Shown piece by piece: positions 53,512-64,000 of a stretch of DNA of 64,000 nucleotides. This stretch comes from Lamellibrachia columna (Eukaryota; Annelida; Polychaeta; Sabellida; Siboglinidae): contig OY759270.1 in the NCBI GenBank assembly GCA_963662155.1, forward strand, positions 12,041,426 to 12,105,425, written 5' to 3'. Made by a program: the position numbers and the translations under genes. The notes under the pieces were generated by a model, which searched no databases, had not been told where the DNA came from, and saw only the letters and a list, made by a program, of their open reading frames with translations. Numbering within the stretch: position 1 is the first letter of the stretch; each line of letters opens with the position of its first letter.

Positions 53512-53795
53512 ACATGACCCGGGCCAATGTACTACCACCATGCCATCCGGATATGACCCAGGTCAACATACTATGCCATGGAAAATGACCCCCCCAGTAG
53601 TGTATTATCTAGTTGATTTCATTATTAATATTGCCGTGAATATGATTTTATATAGTGATGTGATCAATAAAATTAAATTTGAAGAAAAAGAAAAAACTGT
53701 GGGATCACATTCTCATGGGGGTCATTATACTATTATGGTATGTTGACCCCTGGGTTGTTTTACTCCACGGGTCAAAATACCATCAGACACTGGTA
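53512..53795. mobile_element. Foldback element with GACCC(G/A)GGTCA motifs
   Basis: Left arm (ATGACCCAGGTCAACATACT through AAAATGACCCCCC) is the inverse of the right arm (GGGGGTCATTATACTATTAT through GACCCCTGGGTTG). The middle is AT-rich. Further GACCCGGG and ACGGGTCAAAATACC words lie at both outer ends. Confidence 0.65.
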
Positions 53796-54979
53796 CTGTT
53801 GCCATCAGGCCAGTTGCGTCGGTCAGGTTGCCAGCCTATGTGGCCGGTGACTTTTACACCCCTCTGGCATCGTAATTTTGCCAACATTTTGTAGTTACAT
53901 CCCTAAAATTTTTTTCAGGGCTGGTATAATACTGCTCAGGTTATTATATTTTGAAACTTACTAGCCCAATCGGGCTGGTGGACAACAATTTTTGTTTTCA
54001 CCTATGGCTGCTTCTTGCACAAGAAATGCTATGGTTTTAAAAATGCGTAAATGACATTTAAAAATGATTTGATAAATTGTGTGAGTAACTGGTTGCATAT
54101 TGTCAAGGGACCCATGTAATCTAGTTGGGCAAGAGCATATCATAGTGTACAGTAGTGATCTTTATATCCTTTTGAAATTACCAGGGTTATTTATTATAGT
54201 TGAACTTTAATGAATATTTGTTTGTACACCTGCATATGGGTTTTTTACCTGAAATAAAGCCATTCTATGAAACCAGCTGCTTCCTCCAAACACACCTGTC
54301 ACACTTAACGTACACCTTCACACCATAACCCTTATTTGTCACCCAGTTATACACTTGAATGCCCATTCGTCTACCAGACTGTCAAAACTGGCTACCAGTC
54401 ACCTGGCATGCAACATCATATGAAGCACTACAGAGGGGTCAGACCACAGTAGAGAATTGCATTGGTGGCCATGTTAACGTTTTGTCTGATTACCTGACCA
54501 TCAAAAATTCTAAAAAAATTTCACAGCAACTGCCATCATCTCACTGACATGCTCACCTGCTTTTTATCAAAATCACATACCTCCATCTCTTTTAAAACGC
54601 CCCCACGTGGCCCATAGGAGAAAAATTCCCATAAATCCCTCTGCCAGTTAAACTCTAAAAAAAATGCACTGTTTCACAGCCAATAGCTTCTACAAACAAA
54701 CCTGTGAATATTCCTGCTCAAAGGCACTCATGTCACATAACATGAATTTATTAAGTTCCCATTTCACAATTTCATACGCCCTACAATAAACAGGAAGGTC
54801 AACTGTGGTCTTACCCCTAGAGAGAATCTGCACCACTGTTATCTGATACTCTCAACCGTCAAATCCTGGCCTACTTAGATCATGACATGCAGCCATTGTC
54901 TGACACAAGGGACAAATAACATTACCTTGTACTGCATAACCTTGCTCTAAGCTAGAAATGATATCAGTGGGGCAGTGGG

Positions 54980-56498
54980 CCGCTTCAAAAAGTGCAACTA
55001 TGACAAGGGAGGAGAGTTCCATCCAACATGTCCAGGGTGGGAGATAATGCAACTGGCGATGAAGCAAGCAGAGAAGAAGCACAAGAGACGTGTTTTCAAA
55101 GAGGGTTGACACTATGTAATCAAACAAAGTTCTATCAGTTCTGAGGTAATCAAACACATTGGATCATAACTACACACTGGCATGTTTGACTATTAAGTAA
55201 TGATTTTTGACACATGAATACATTTCACCAACTCACATTAATTTATTAATGAGGTTTCCATAGGTTGTTTCCTAGTGAAAAATAATAAGAATAAAGAACA
55301 TACATAAAATAATTTTTCATATCCAGGTACATATACAAAAAAGACGCTAAAGCTAGTTGAAACTTGATCAGTGGTCTCCGAAGTAATACACCCTATTTTA
55401 CTGGATATTATAGGTGAAACCATACGTCTGCAGTTCTAACTATCTACAAACTGATAGCTATAACTCCAACATAAATAATACCCAGTTGAAAAGCCCAAGT
55501 TATGTACTTCTCAACGACTACCTTTCCCTTGTAATGGCATCTTACGATATAACGTCACGTTTAAAAAAAAAACATCACAATCGGAGAGTGCAAATGACTT
55601 CAACGTGAGCTCAAACAGAGAAAAAGTTTGACCGATACGTCTTACCGAGTCCCAAGCACAAATATATTATTGTACATGTATAGAACATTAAATATAACAA
55701 ATATTTATATACTAAATAACTGTACTGACCTTTCAAACTACAAGGAACTGTGTGCAGACACGGTTTCAGATCTTAAGTATTTACAACTACTCACAACTTC
55801 ACCTGGCTGTCAAATGCTCAATTTTAGGAATTAGTCTGCCAAATCTTATTTCCTAATTAGCTCAATATTGTCTCTTCATATGACAAAAAGTATGAAGTTA
55901 TAGGTATAGGTATAAGGTCCAAGTTATTTACCTGGCTGTAGACGGTGTCCATCGAATCAGACAAAGGGCTACTGCTGACCATGTAAGATCCAGACGCGTC
56001 ATAATCCGTCACGTCACCATATTCCTGTTTGACCGGAGGTAAATACCAACCGGAGAACACTGACGCATCACTCGACACGTCACTACCAACAAAACTATCT
56101 CCTCTATCTTTAAACATCGGAACCAAATGCCATTCTGCCATCGCATGAGAAAGTTCGCCCGTCAACGACCAAGGTTTTTCTCCACTGCCACAGGTAGCAA
56201 GACTGAAGATGTAAATGCAGCAGTAACCCTATACCACTCACTATGTTGCACTGTAGAGTTCATTTATCTGTATAGATCGTCTCCAACCATTGGCTGCACC
56301 TTCTCGTTCCTGGGGACACCAGTACCAATGATAGATGCAACATGTATCATGTTTACTTAGCCTCACCTAACACTACCAATGTGTGAATAATTAACTACTA
56401 GATATGTAAATAACAAAATACCAGACATTTTAAACACATCCATTGAAGGTGCACTGCACACTGGCCTATTTGATACACTAGGTTATTCACTCCAAAAA
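54980..56498. repeat. Segmental duplication block X, copy A
   Basis: About 1.5 kb nearly identical to 61592-63530, which has one extra insert. It includes a VKQE exon on the - strand and, at its left edge, a + strand stretch reading RFKKCNYDKGGEFHPTCPGW. The frame of that stretch is shifted by a 4-base difference between the copies, so it is probably not coding. Confidence 0.92.
55932..56141 (-). CDS. Acidic VKQE exon, copy 2
   Basis: 70 codons from ATG at 56139-56141: MAEWHLVPMFKDRGDSFVGS, later GWYLPPVKQEYGDVTDYDAS, ending DSMDTVYSQ at donor CAG|GTAAAT, phase 0. No acceptor lies directly at the ATG, so this may be a first coding exon. The product is unknown; the acidic composition and SUMO-type VKQE suggest a regulatory protein segment, but that is inference. 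Confidence 0.6.
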
Positions 56499-57380
56499 GA
56501 ACACATTTCTTATGTGTTTTTTAATATGTTTTTACACGTTTCTATGAATGTCTTATTAATGTTATTAATGTCTAGTAGCAGGGTTGAAAAAAATCATGAT
56601 TTAAAAAAAAAAAAATTTTAATCGGATATTTTGTTTAATTTAAATAGGATTTTTTTATTTATTTATTTATTTTTTAATCTTGTATACACAATGTCATAAA
56701 ATATTTTACTATCAGGCAATCTTGTGTCAATACAGCTACACAAGTGTGCGCACTTTGTGCTTTTGTATTAAAAAACACACAAAACTTTGTTGATCTCGAT
56801 GCCTGTAAACAATTATTTGTGTTAAAAAAACCGGAAGTCAAAAAAATAAAACAATCATAAATCACTGATTTTTTTTTTGGGAGCGATTTAAATCATTATT
56901 TAAACAATGATTTAAATCAAATGATTTAAATCAAACAACCCTGTCTAGTAGTGAGTAAATTGGTGAGCAATAATGCGTGGCTTACAGTGTTTTTCGCGGG
57001 AACAGACATGCTCCAACTTACAGATGACAGGCGGTTTCAGGCGACTTATGATTGCAGCATTATCAAGATATATCGACTGGAGCCATTTGATAGCCATATT
57101 ATATTTCTAAATAATGGTTTTATTTGTATAATGGATATGTTAAATATATAGCGTGCCATTAGAACAAAATAACAGCCGTTTTCATATAAAATGTCATATA
57201 AATAAACAATTGATGAAAATTTGAAGCAAATGTTGCAAAGCATCATAATTTTTATACTTGTATTCATCTACATTTACTATATTACTACATTTTAACCAGT
57301 TTAGACTGGTGTGCAACGTATGGTTTCGGGCGACGATCGGCTTCACTATTTTTGTGTTATACTGAACAGAGATGTTAAAT
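56496..57380. repeat. Duplicated block Y, copy A
   Basis: About 885 bp closely matching 60024-60894. It contains runs of the palindromic word ATTTAAATCATTGATTTAAAT (as overlapping ATGATTTAAATCA pieces) and no recognised gene. It adjoins block X here, but the two blocks are 700 bases apart and in reverse order in the other copy. Confidence 0.9.
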
Positions 57381-58794
57381 TCCTCACAACTCACCCTGAT
57401 ATTGGACAGGTAAAGGGGTTAAACAAAGCCGTAGAGAATCAACAGGTAGCCAGTCATGCAGTGTAACTAGCCCAGTTCTATTTTGAAGATGACCCAGGTG
57501 AGTTTGAACTGGTCCCACAAAAATGTATAAAAAAGTATATGTAATAAAACAAAGTTTTATTGTGTAAAACTAAAACAGACACTGCTTTAAAAAAGAATAA
57601 AATAATAATTTAATAAATAACCATACCAAATATTGTCATTCATGTCTTTAACCAGTAGATCAATGCAATAAAGTAATGGTTTAAATAAACATTTCAATAT
57701 GAATTTTATTTGCTATACAGTTACAACTGTTGAAAGTAACATTATGTTTTGATGCTGACGTTTTGCGTGCACTGCCACTGCCACTGCCACTGCCCTGGGC
57801 CTGGCATGGGCAAACATCCATGTACCATTCTCAATTCACTCCAAATCGAAGCCTCCAAAGACTTTCACAGCCAAATATCACATTAATTAGAATGTCTTGG
57901 CAGATTATATTGTCAATCGGATTGTCTACCTCCTTAGTATCACCAGTATGAAGTAAATTCATGTAATATCCTTCAAAAAGTGTTTCCCTGGTATTCCGTA
58001 AGATACTGATGTCATTAAACGTGAATCACCCAATAGGCATCCATGTTACAAATGCCAAGGGTTTCCCTGGCAAATGTGGACTTTGCCTTGGCTGTGATCT
58101 GTTGCTGGAAACGAAGAAGTAGTTTGTAACAAATGTATTTTATATGGAATTAGCATAGATTAGCAAGTACTGTAATGTGCATCACTAATACAGTCCGACC
58201 CAGTCATGGACACCGGGATGAATTGCATGGCAGTGTGGGGCCAATAACTTGTGCATTTTGGCACTGAATCAGCAGGAAGCATTTTGAATGGGAGGCCACT
58301 TATAAAAAGGCCTGAATTTCGAGCACTGGGTCATGGTCTGTGAACTCTGGCCCATTATCTAAACTGGTTCTGTGCACTTTGTCCCATATAAATTATCACT
58401 AACGCATAAATTTCATGGCTGCCGGGATGAATTGGTGGGGTGGGGCCGATAACTTGCACATTTTGGCACTGAATCAGCAGGATGCATTTTGAAACAGCAG
58501 CCACTAATAAAAAGGCCTTAATTTCGAGCACTGAGTCATGGTCTGTGAACTCTGGCCCATTATCTAGACTAGTTCTGTACACTTTGTCCCATATAAATTA
58601 TCACCAGCACATAACTGTACCTTGTTCTAAATGCATACCAATGAAGTTTTAAAAAAAAAGGATTCTATAAAAATAAGCTAGAAAATTACAGACATGTTTT
58701 AAAGGGTTCTTGATGATCACAAAAAACGCCAACATACTTGCAGATGTAATGTTGTATCAGTACTGATTATGATGATTATATGATAAACTAAATT
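57381..58794. other. Unique stretch with a local tandem duplication
   Basis: No gene is recognised. A (CCACTG)n tract lies at 57773-57796. At 58205-58613 a roughly 206-bp sequence (GCCGGGATGAATTG through TCCCATATAAATTATCAC) is present twice in tandem with several differences. Confidence 0.7.
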
Positions 58795-59445
58795 AATATA
58801 TGGTAACAAGATTTAACAAGACTTTTTCATCTACAGAGTTGTACATGTAACCCGCCCTCCTGAGATATGTGTCAATCTTGTTTTTAAACATATTCACGTT
58901 GCTAGCATTTACACAATCTGTAGATTGTCCGCTGTGAGAACGAATACTTCCTGATATCCAGCCGACACTGATCCTTTACTAATGTTATCTCATGTCCTCT
59001 AGCTCTAATATTTTTTTTGAGTGAGAAAAAACTATTTCTATCAATATTTTCATACACATTCAAAATCTAAAAAACTTCAATTTGATCTCCTCTTAATCTC
59101 GTTGTCTCTAGGGCTGTTAAACCACTTTCTTTTAGGTGTTCTTCAATAAGTTCTCCCAGTTCTGGAATCATTTTAGTTGTATGCCTCTGTATTTGTTCAA
59201 GTGTATCTATATCCTTCTTACGATATGGTATCCCAGCTTTGCACACAGTATCCTAAATTAGGCCTAACATTTGCTTTATACAGAGGTAAAATTAGCTCTT
59301 TTCCTTATATATTATATTTCTCTTAATCAACCCAAGAATTTTATTATCTCTTGAAGCTGCAATACCACACTGCTCTGAAACTCTTCATATCAACAAAAAT
59401 AATAAAGGTCCTAATACTGATCCTTGTGGTACCCCACTCAAAACT
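58795..59445 (-). pseudogene. LINE reverse transcriptase fragment (CR1/L2-like), internally deleted
   Basis: From 59439 the - strand reads SGVPQGSVLGPL, the hallmark motif of reverse transcriptase. It then reads ILGLIKRNI, LEQIQRHTTKMIPELGELIE, SGLTALETTRLRGDQIEVF and ARGHEITLVKDQCRLDIRKY before the 3' tail ending AACAAGATTTAACAAG. The FADD-type catalytic block is missing by deletion and several stops are present. Same family as 5488-5720 and 20896-21180. Confidence 0.85.
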
Positions 59446-60023
59446 GATTTCCATTTTCAAACCTGAGTCCCTACAACACACTACAACACAGTTAATAGTT
59501 AGCTGCAATTGCATATATTTTGGGAGTTACTAACAACAATATTAACATTTCTGGTCAAATCCCTGAATTTTCCTGATTATTTTAAGTTGGGGAAGTTTTT
59601 GTGAACTTCATACAGGCAAATGCAGTACAAAATGTCATGAAATAACTAATTAAAATCTTTGAATAATAACTTGTGGGAGGTCCCAAAACTGATTTGGGGA
59701 AGTTTTTTATGCAACTGTACGTCGCACATTTGCAGATACGTCGTGAGAAGAGTTCAATACATTAGTGAGAAATATTAATATGTCATCAATAACATTATGT
59801 CAAGCTAAATATTTGTCAATGGTCTAATGTGGAAAGACATTTTGCTATGTTTTATGACACTTTTTACGGGCCTTGTAACCGTACACCGCCCGACACCACT
59901 TGAAACCATGTGTTGGCAAGAACTGCTACGTGGCGATTTACCCGGAGCTACTTCCTAGTTATCTTCATGGGAATTAAAACAAAGCCAAATGAATAGAAAG
60001 GAGTCCAGTTTTGCCAAAGACAC

Positions 60024-60894
60024 AAAGAACACATTTCTTATGTGTTTTTTAATATATGTTTTTACACGTCTCTATGAATGTCTTATTAATGTCTTATTAA
60101 TGTTATTAATGTCTAGTTGAAAAAAATCATGATTTTTTTTTAAATAAAAAAATCAGATTTTTTTAATTTAAATAGGATTTTTTTTTATTTTTTTGAAATC
60201 TGGTATACACAGTGTCATAAAATATTTTACTATCAGGCTATCTGGTGTCACTACAGCTACACAAGTGTGCACACTTTGTGCTTTTGTATTAAAAAACACA
60301 AAACTTTGTTGATATCGATGCTTGTAAACAATTATTTGTGTTAAATTCATATAATTCAGCGATTAAAAACCCGGAAGTCAAAAAATTCATAAATCAATGA
60401 TTTTTTAAATATTTTTTTGGAGCGATTTAAATCAATGATTTAAATCAAACAACCTTGTCTAGTAGTGAGTAAATTGGTGAGCAATAATGCGTGGCTTACA
60501 GTGTTTTTCGCGGGAACAGACATGCTCCAACTTGCAGATTACAGGCGGTTTCAGGCGACATACGATTGCAACATTATCAAGATATATCGACTGGAGCCAT
60601 TTAATAGCCATATTATATTTCTAAATAATGGTTTTATTTGTATAATGGATATGCTAAATATATAGCGTGCCATTAGAACAAAATAACAGCCGTTTTCATA
60701 TAAAATGTCATATAAATAAACAATTGATGAAAATTTGAAGCAAATGTTGCAAAGCATCATAATTTTTATACTTGTATTCGTCTACATTTACTATATTACT
60801 ACATTTTAACCAGTTTAGACTGGTGTGCAACGTATGGTTTCGGGCGACGATCGGCTTCACTATTTTTGTGTTAAACTGAACACAGATGTTAAAT
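60024..60894. repeat. Duplicated block Y, copy B
   Basis: Near-identical to 56496-57380, with small indels in the poly(A/T) and ATTTAAATC stretch. Confidence 0.9.
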
Positions 60895-60904
60895 GTGTTT
60901 TTCA

Positions 60905-61591
60905 TATATCAGAATGGGTGCCAATCGCCAATTGCCAGGGAATTCCCGAAGATACACGGAAAGGACCCCCAAGTGGAAGAGCAGTCGTAGCAGCAATGCC
61001 AATATGACTATCATGATCACTATTCTTTTTGTGGCTCCCCTCCGCTTCCGGAGGGGAGCCACCGGAAGCGGAGAGGATCAAATAGAATAGACTTGGGAGA
61101 GGGTAGCAACCGCCGTGTTATCACCCATAAACAATACGGACGCAGAATGAGTAGCCATGTCAATTGTTAGCGATTTTTTCTTCAGCGACGATATATATCA
61201 TTGCGTTGTCACATGTACCAAGCAAACAGAAAACTTTATGTGCGTATTCTTTTTGTCTCGCTCCGAAGGTGCGACCTGTAATGTATTAAACAGCTTCACC
61301 AATGTCACAATACAGGAACCGCACAATATGTGTCCTTGTAGCCAAATTTCCAGCACTCTTTGGCCTTTAATCTTCGTGGACCTGGTTGGAGGCTGGCCAT
61401 AATGCAGAAGGCGGACATGATAACACACAGTTGGGAGTTCTGCCTGGCAGTAAAGTTCTAGTGAAACAACGATAACCATCCTGGAAGTCAGCCCCAAAGC
61501 TACAACACGTGGAATGTGCCAGCAGTCCATGCATAATTAAATATCACACACGCGAAAGTCCAAGACCAGTCCTGAATATATGTACCATGCC
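60905..61591. other. Unique spacer with a GC-rich double hairpin
   Basis: This interval, absent between blocks X and Y of copy A, contains two overlapping perfect 12-bp stems at 61032-61072. A 110-codon - strand frame at 61198-61530 has no recognised domain. Confidence 0.5.
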
Positions 61592-63530
61592 CCGCTTCAA
61601 AAAGTGCAACTATGACAAGGGAGGAGAGTTCCATCCAACATGTCCAGGGTGGGAGATAATGCAACTGGCGATGAAGCAAGCAGAGAAGAAGCACAAGAAA
61701 GAGACGTGTTTTCAAAGAGGGTTGACACTATGTAATCAAACAAAGTTCTATCAGTTCTGAGGTAATCAAACACATTGGATCATAACTACACACTGGCATG
61801 TTTGACTATTAAGTAATGATTTTTGATACATAAATACATTTCACCAACTCACATTAATTTATTAATGAGGTCTCCATAGGTTGTTTCCTAGTGAAAAATA
61901 ATAAGAATAAAGAACATACATAAAATAATTTTGCATATCCAGGTACATATACAAAAAAGACGCTAAAGCTAGTTGAAACTTGATCAGTGGTCTCCGAAGT
62001 AATACACCCTATTTTACTGGATATTATAGTAGGTGAAACCATACGTCTGCAGTTCTAAACTATCTACAAACTGATAGCTATAACTCCAACATAAATAATA
62101 CCCAGTTGAAAAGCCCAAGTTATGTACTTCTCAACGACTACCTTTCCTTTGCAATGGCATCTTACGATATAACGTCACGTTTAAAAAAAAACATCACAAT
62201 CGGAGAGTGCAAATGACTTCAACGTGAGCCCAAACAGAGAAAAAGTTTGATCGATACGCCTTACTGAGTCCCAAGCACAAATATATTATTGTACATGTAT
62301 AGAACATTAAATATAACAAATATTTATATACTAAATAACTGTACTGACCTTTCAAACTACAAGGAACTGTGTGCAGACACGGTTTCAGATCTTAAGTATT
62401 TACAACTACTCACAACTTCACCTGGCTGTCAAATGCTCAATTTTAGGAATTAGTCTGCCAAATCTTATTTCCTAATTAGCTCAATATTGTCTCTTCATAT
62501 ATGACAAAAAGTACGAAGTTATACGAATACGTTTATTTTTGCCCCCCTCTGAACCATAAATGTGAACGTTTCGTGAGAATTGACCATATATATATATATA
62601 TATTTATTATGTGTGTATGCATGCATGTATGTAGATATATATATATTTATTTTATTATTACTTATTTATATTTTTCTTTTATTTATTTTTTATATTTATA
62701 CTTTTCTTTACTTATTCATTATTTTTTTAGTTTATAACTTATTTATATCTTTTATGTATTTATATCTTTACTCCTTTTTTTCATTTTTAACATAATTATA
62801 TGTTTAATGTAAATTTGTATGAATATGGGTTTCTACCTGACATAAAGTACTTGTAATCATATAAAAGTATAATTTTCACAAGATGCATGCACGCATACAC
62901 ATGCATGCACGCGTAAACACACAACGGAATGCGACATTTACACCTAATGTCCAAGTTATTTACCTGGCTGTAGACGGTGTCCATCGAATCAGACAAGGGG
63001 CTACTGCTGACCATGTAAGATCCAGACGCGTCATAATCCGTCACGTCACCATATTCCTGTTTGACCGGAGGTAAATACCAACCGGAGAACACTGACGCAT
63101 CACTCGACACGTCACTACCAACAAAACTATCTCCTCTATCTTTAAACATCGGAACCAAATGCCATTCTGCCATCGCATGAGAAAGTCCGCCCATCAACGA
63201 CCAAGGTTTTTCTCCACTGCCACAGGTAGCAAGACTGAAGATGTAAATGCAGCAGTAACCCTATACCACTCACTATGTTGCACTGTAGAGTTCATTTATC
63301 TGTATAGATCGTCTCCAACCATTGGCTGCACCTTCTCGTTCCTGGGGACACCAGTACCAATGATAGATGCAACATGTATCATGTTTACTTAGCCTCACCT
63401 AACACTATCAATGTGTGAATAATTAACTACTAGATATATAAATAACAAAATACCAGACAGTTTAAACACATCCATTGAAGGTGCAGTGCACACTGGCCTA
63501 TTTGATACACTAGGTTATTCACTCCAAAAA
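61592..63530. repeat. Segmental duplication block X, copy B
   Basis: Matches 54980-56498, with an extra stretch of about 425 bases at 62524-62949. The extra stretch has an AT tract, AT-rich DNA, the tail motif ATATGGGTTTCTACCTG plus ACATAAAG, and a GCATGCACGCATACAC-type microsatellite. Confidence 0.92.
62964..63173 (-). CDS. Acidic VKQE exon, copy 3
   Basis: Encodes the same 70 residues as 55932-56141 with the same donor CAG|GTAAAT. An upstream in-frame ATG (MGGLSHA) is present in this copy. The duplication is too recent to show selection between copies 2 and 3 on its own. Confidence 0.6.
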
Positions 63531-63935
63531 TGTACTAACTGGGACAATCACACATTGCAGAAGTACGGTAATAAATGGCTGTTACAGTACAGTAAACAGT
63601 GGCCTAGATTATTGACATCTTTGCACCATATCAAGGAAGAAAGCGCTATCTAGTGGATGATGAGAACATTAACACACATGTGGCACCACCTAGTAGATAC
63701 ACTCTCATAAATGACTGCATGTTGCTTCACAACACATTTGGGGAAAGATAATTATATTACTTTCAGGTTGATGGCAGACGAATAAAATACCAATGATTTA
63801 TGCCCACTTCACAGATTTCTTGCACCATGAAAAATAGCTATGAACAAGGATAAGGGCACATTTGCAGATTATAACATTACATTTCTAGTTGTTGATTGGT
63901 AGCATATGTACATGTCTGTGATGGAAGAATCCCCA

Positions 63936-64000
<65 letters not shown>
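63531..64000. other. Unique end of window with AT microsatellite
   Basis: No gene is seen. The last 65 bases are an (AT)n tract that runs off the window. Confidence 0.7.

Noticed and set aside
61198..61530. 110-codon - strand frame
   Set aside because: No domain, no matching splice sites and no relation to the neighbouring exons.
61509..61760. A small gene with RFKKCNYDKGGEFHPTCPGW
   Set aside because: The duplicate at 54980-55140 differs by a 4-base indel that shifts the frame, and the upstream part is not shared. No family is recognised.

Overview
This is eukaryotic, animal-type DNA: AT-rich, intron-rich and repeat-dense, with GT-AG introns, no operons and many minisatellites, MITEs and LINE fragments. 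The proteins and transposon families point to an invertebrate metazoan, perhaps a mollusc or another lophotrochozoan. That placement is inference, and no species can be named.

Two genes are clear and lie tail to tail. On the + strand (about 1.3-12.1 kb) eight exons with matching splice phases encode a 660-residue spindle and kinetochore-associated protein 3 (SKA3). Its N-terminal Ska core is recognisable, the middle carries repeated SP/TP motifs, and the last two exons look like a SKA1-type winged helix. On the - strand (34.6 down to 17.05 kb, perhaps starting further upstream) ten phase-matched exons encode malonyl-CoA decarboxylase (MLYCD), with the catalytic Ser and His in place. Upstream on the same strand are a second copy of the first recognised exon (39.1 kb) and three copies of an acidic exon with a VKQE motif (43.2, 56.0 and 63.1 kb). 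All can splice in frame to MLYCD, but whether they belong to it is unproven.

The most unusual feature is the relation between minisatellites and splice sites in MLYCD. One intron (23.66-25.36 kb) starts with an array of about 30 units that repeat its own 5' splice site and ends with an array of about 15 units that repeat its own 3' splice site. The exon at 39.1 kb runs into about 37 copies of a 19-bp unit holding the donor CCT|GTAAGT. A 30-bp array abuts the acceptor at 33.17 kb, and a 77-bp array at 48.2-49.1 kb repeats an exon-like unit.

The rest is mostly mobile DNA: hAT-like elements with 8-bp target duplications (20.5-21.8 and 35.0-36.1 kb), an element family with one copy carrying a nested pogo/Tigger-type element (45.4-47.6 kb), a piggyBac-type MITE (51.3-52.0 kb), a Mutator-like transposase fragment (26.7-27.7 kb), a decayed transposase-like gene (49.1-50.2 kb), LINE reverse-transcriptase tails, two tRNA-derived SINEs and several MITE families. 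The last 9 kb is a mosaic segmental duplication containing two of the VKQE exons.
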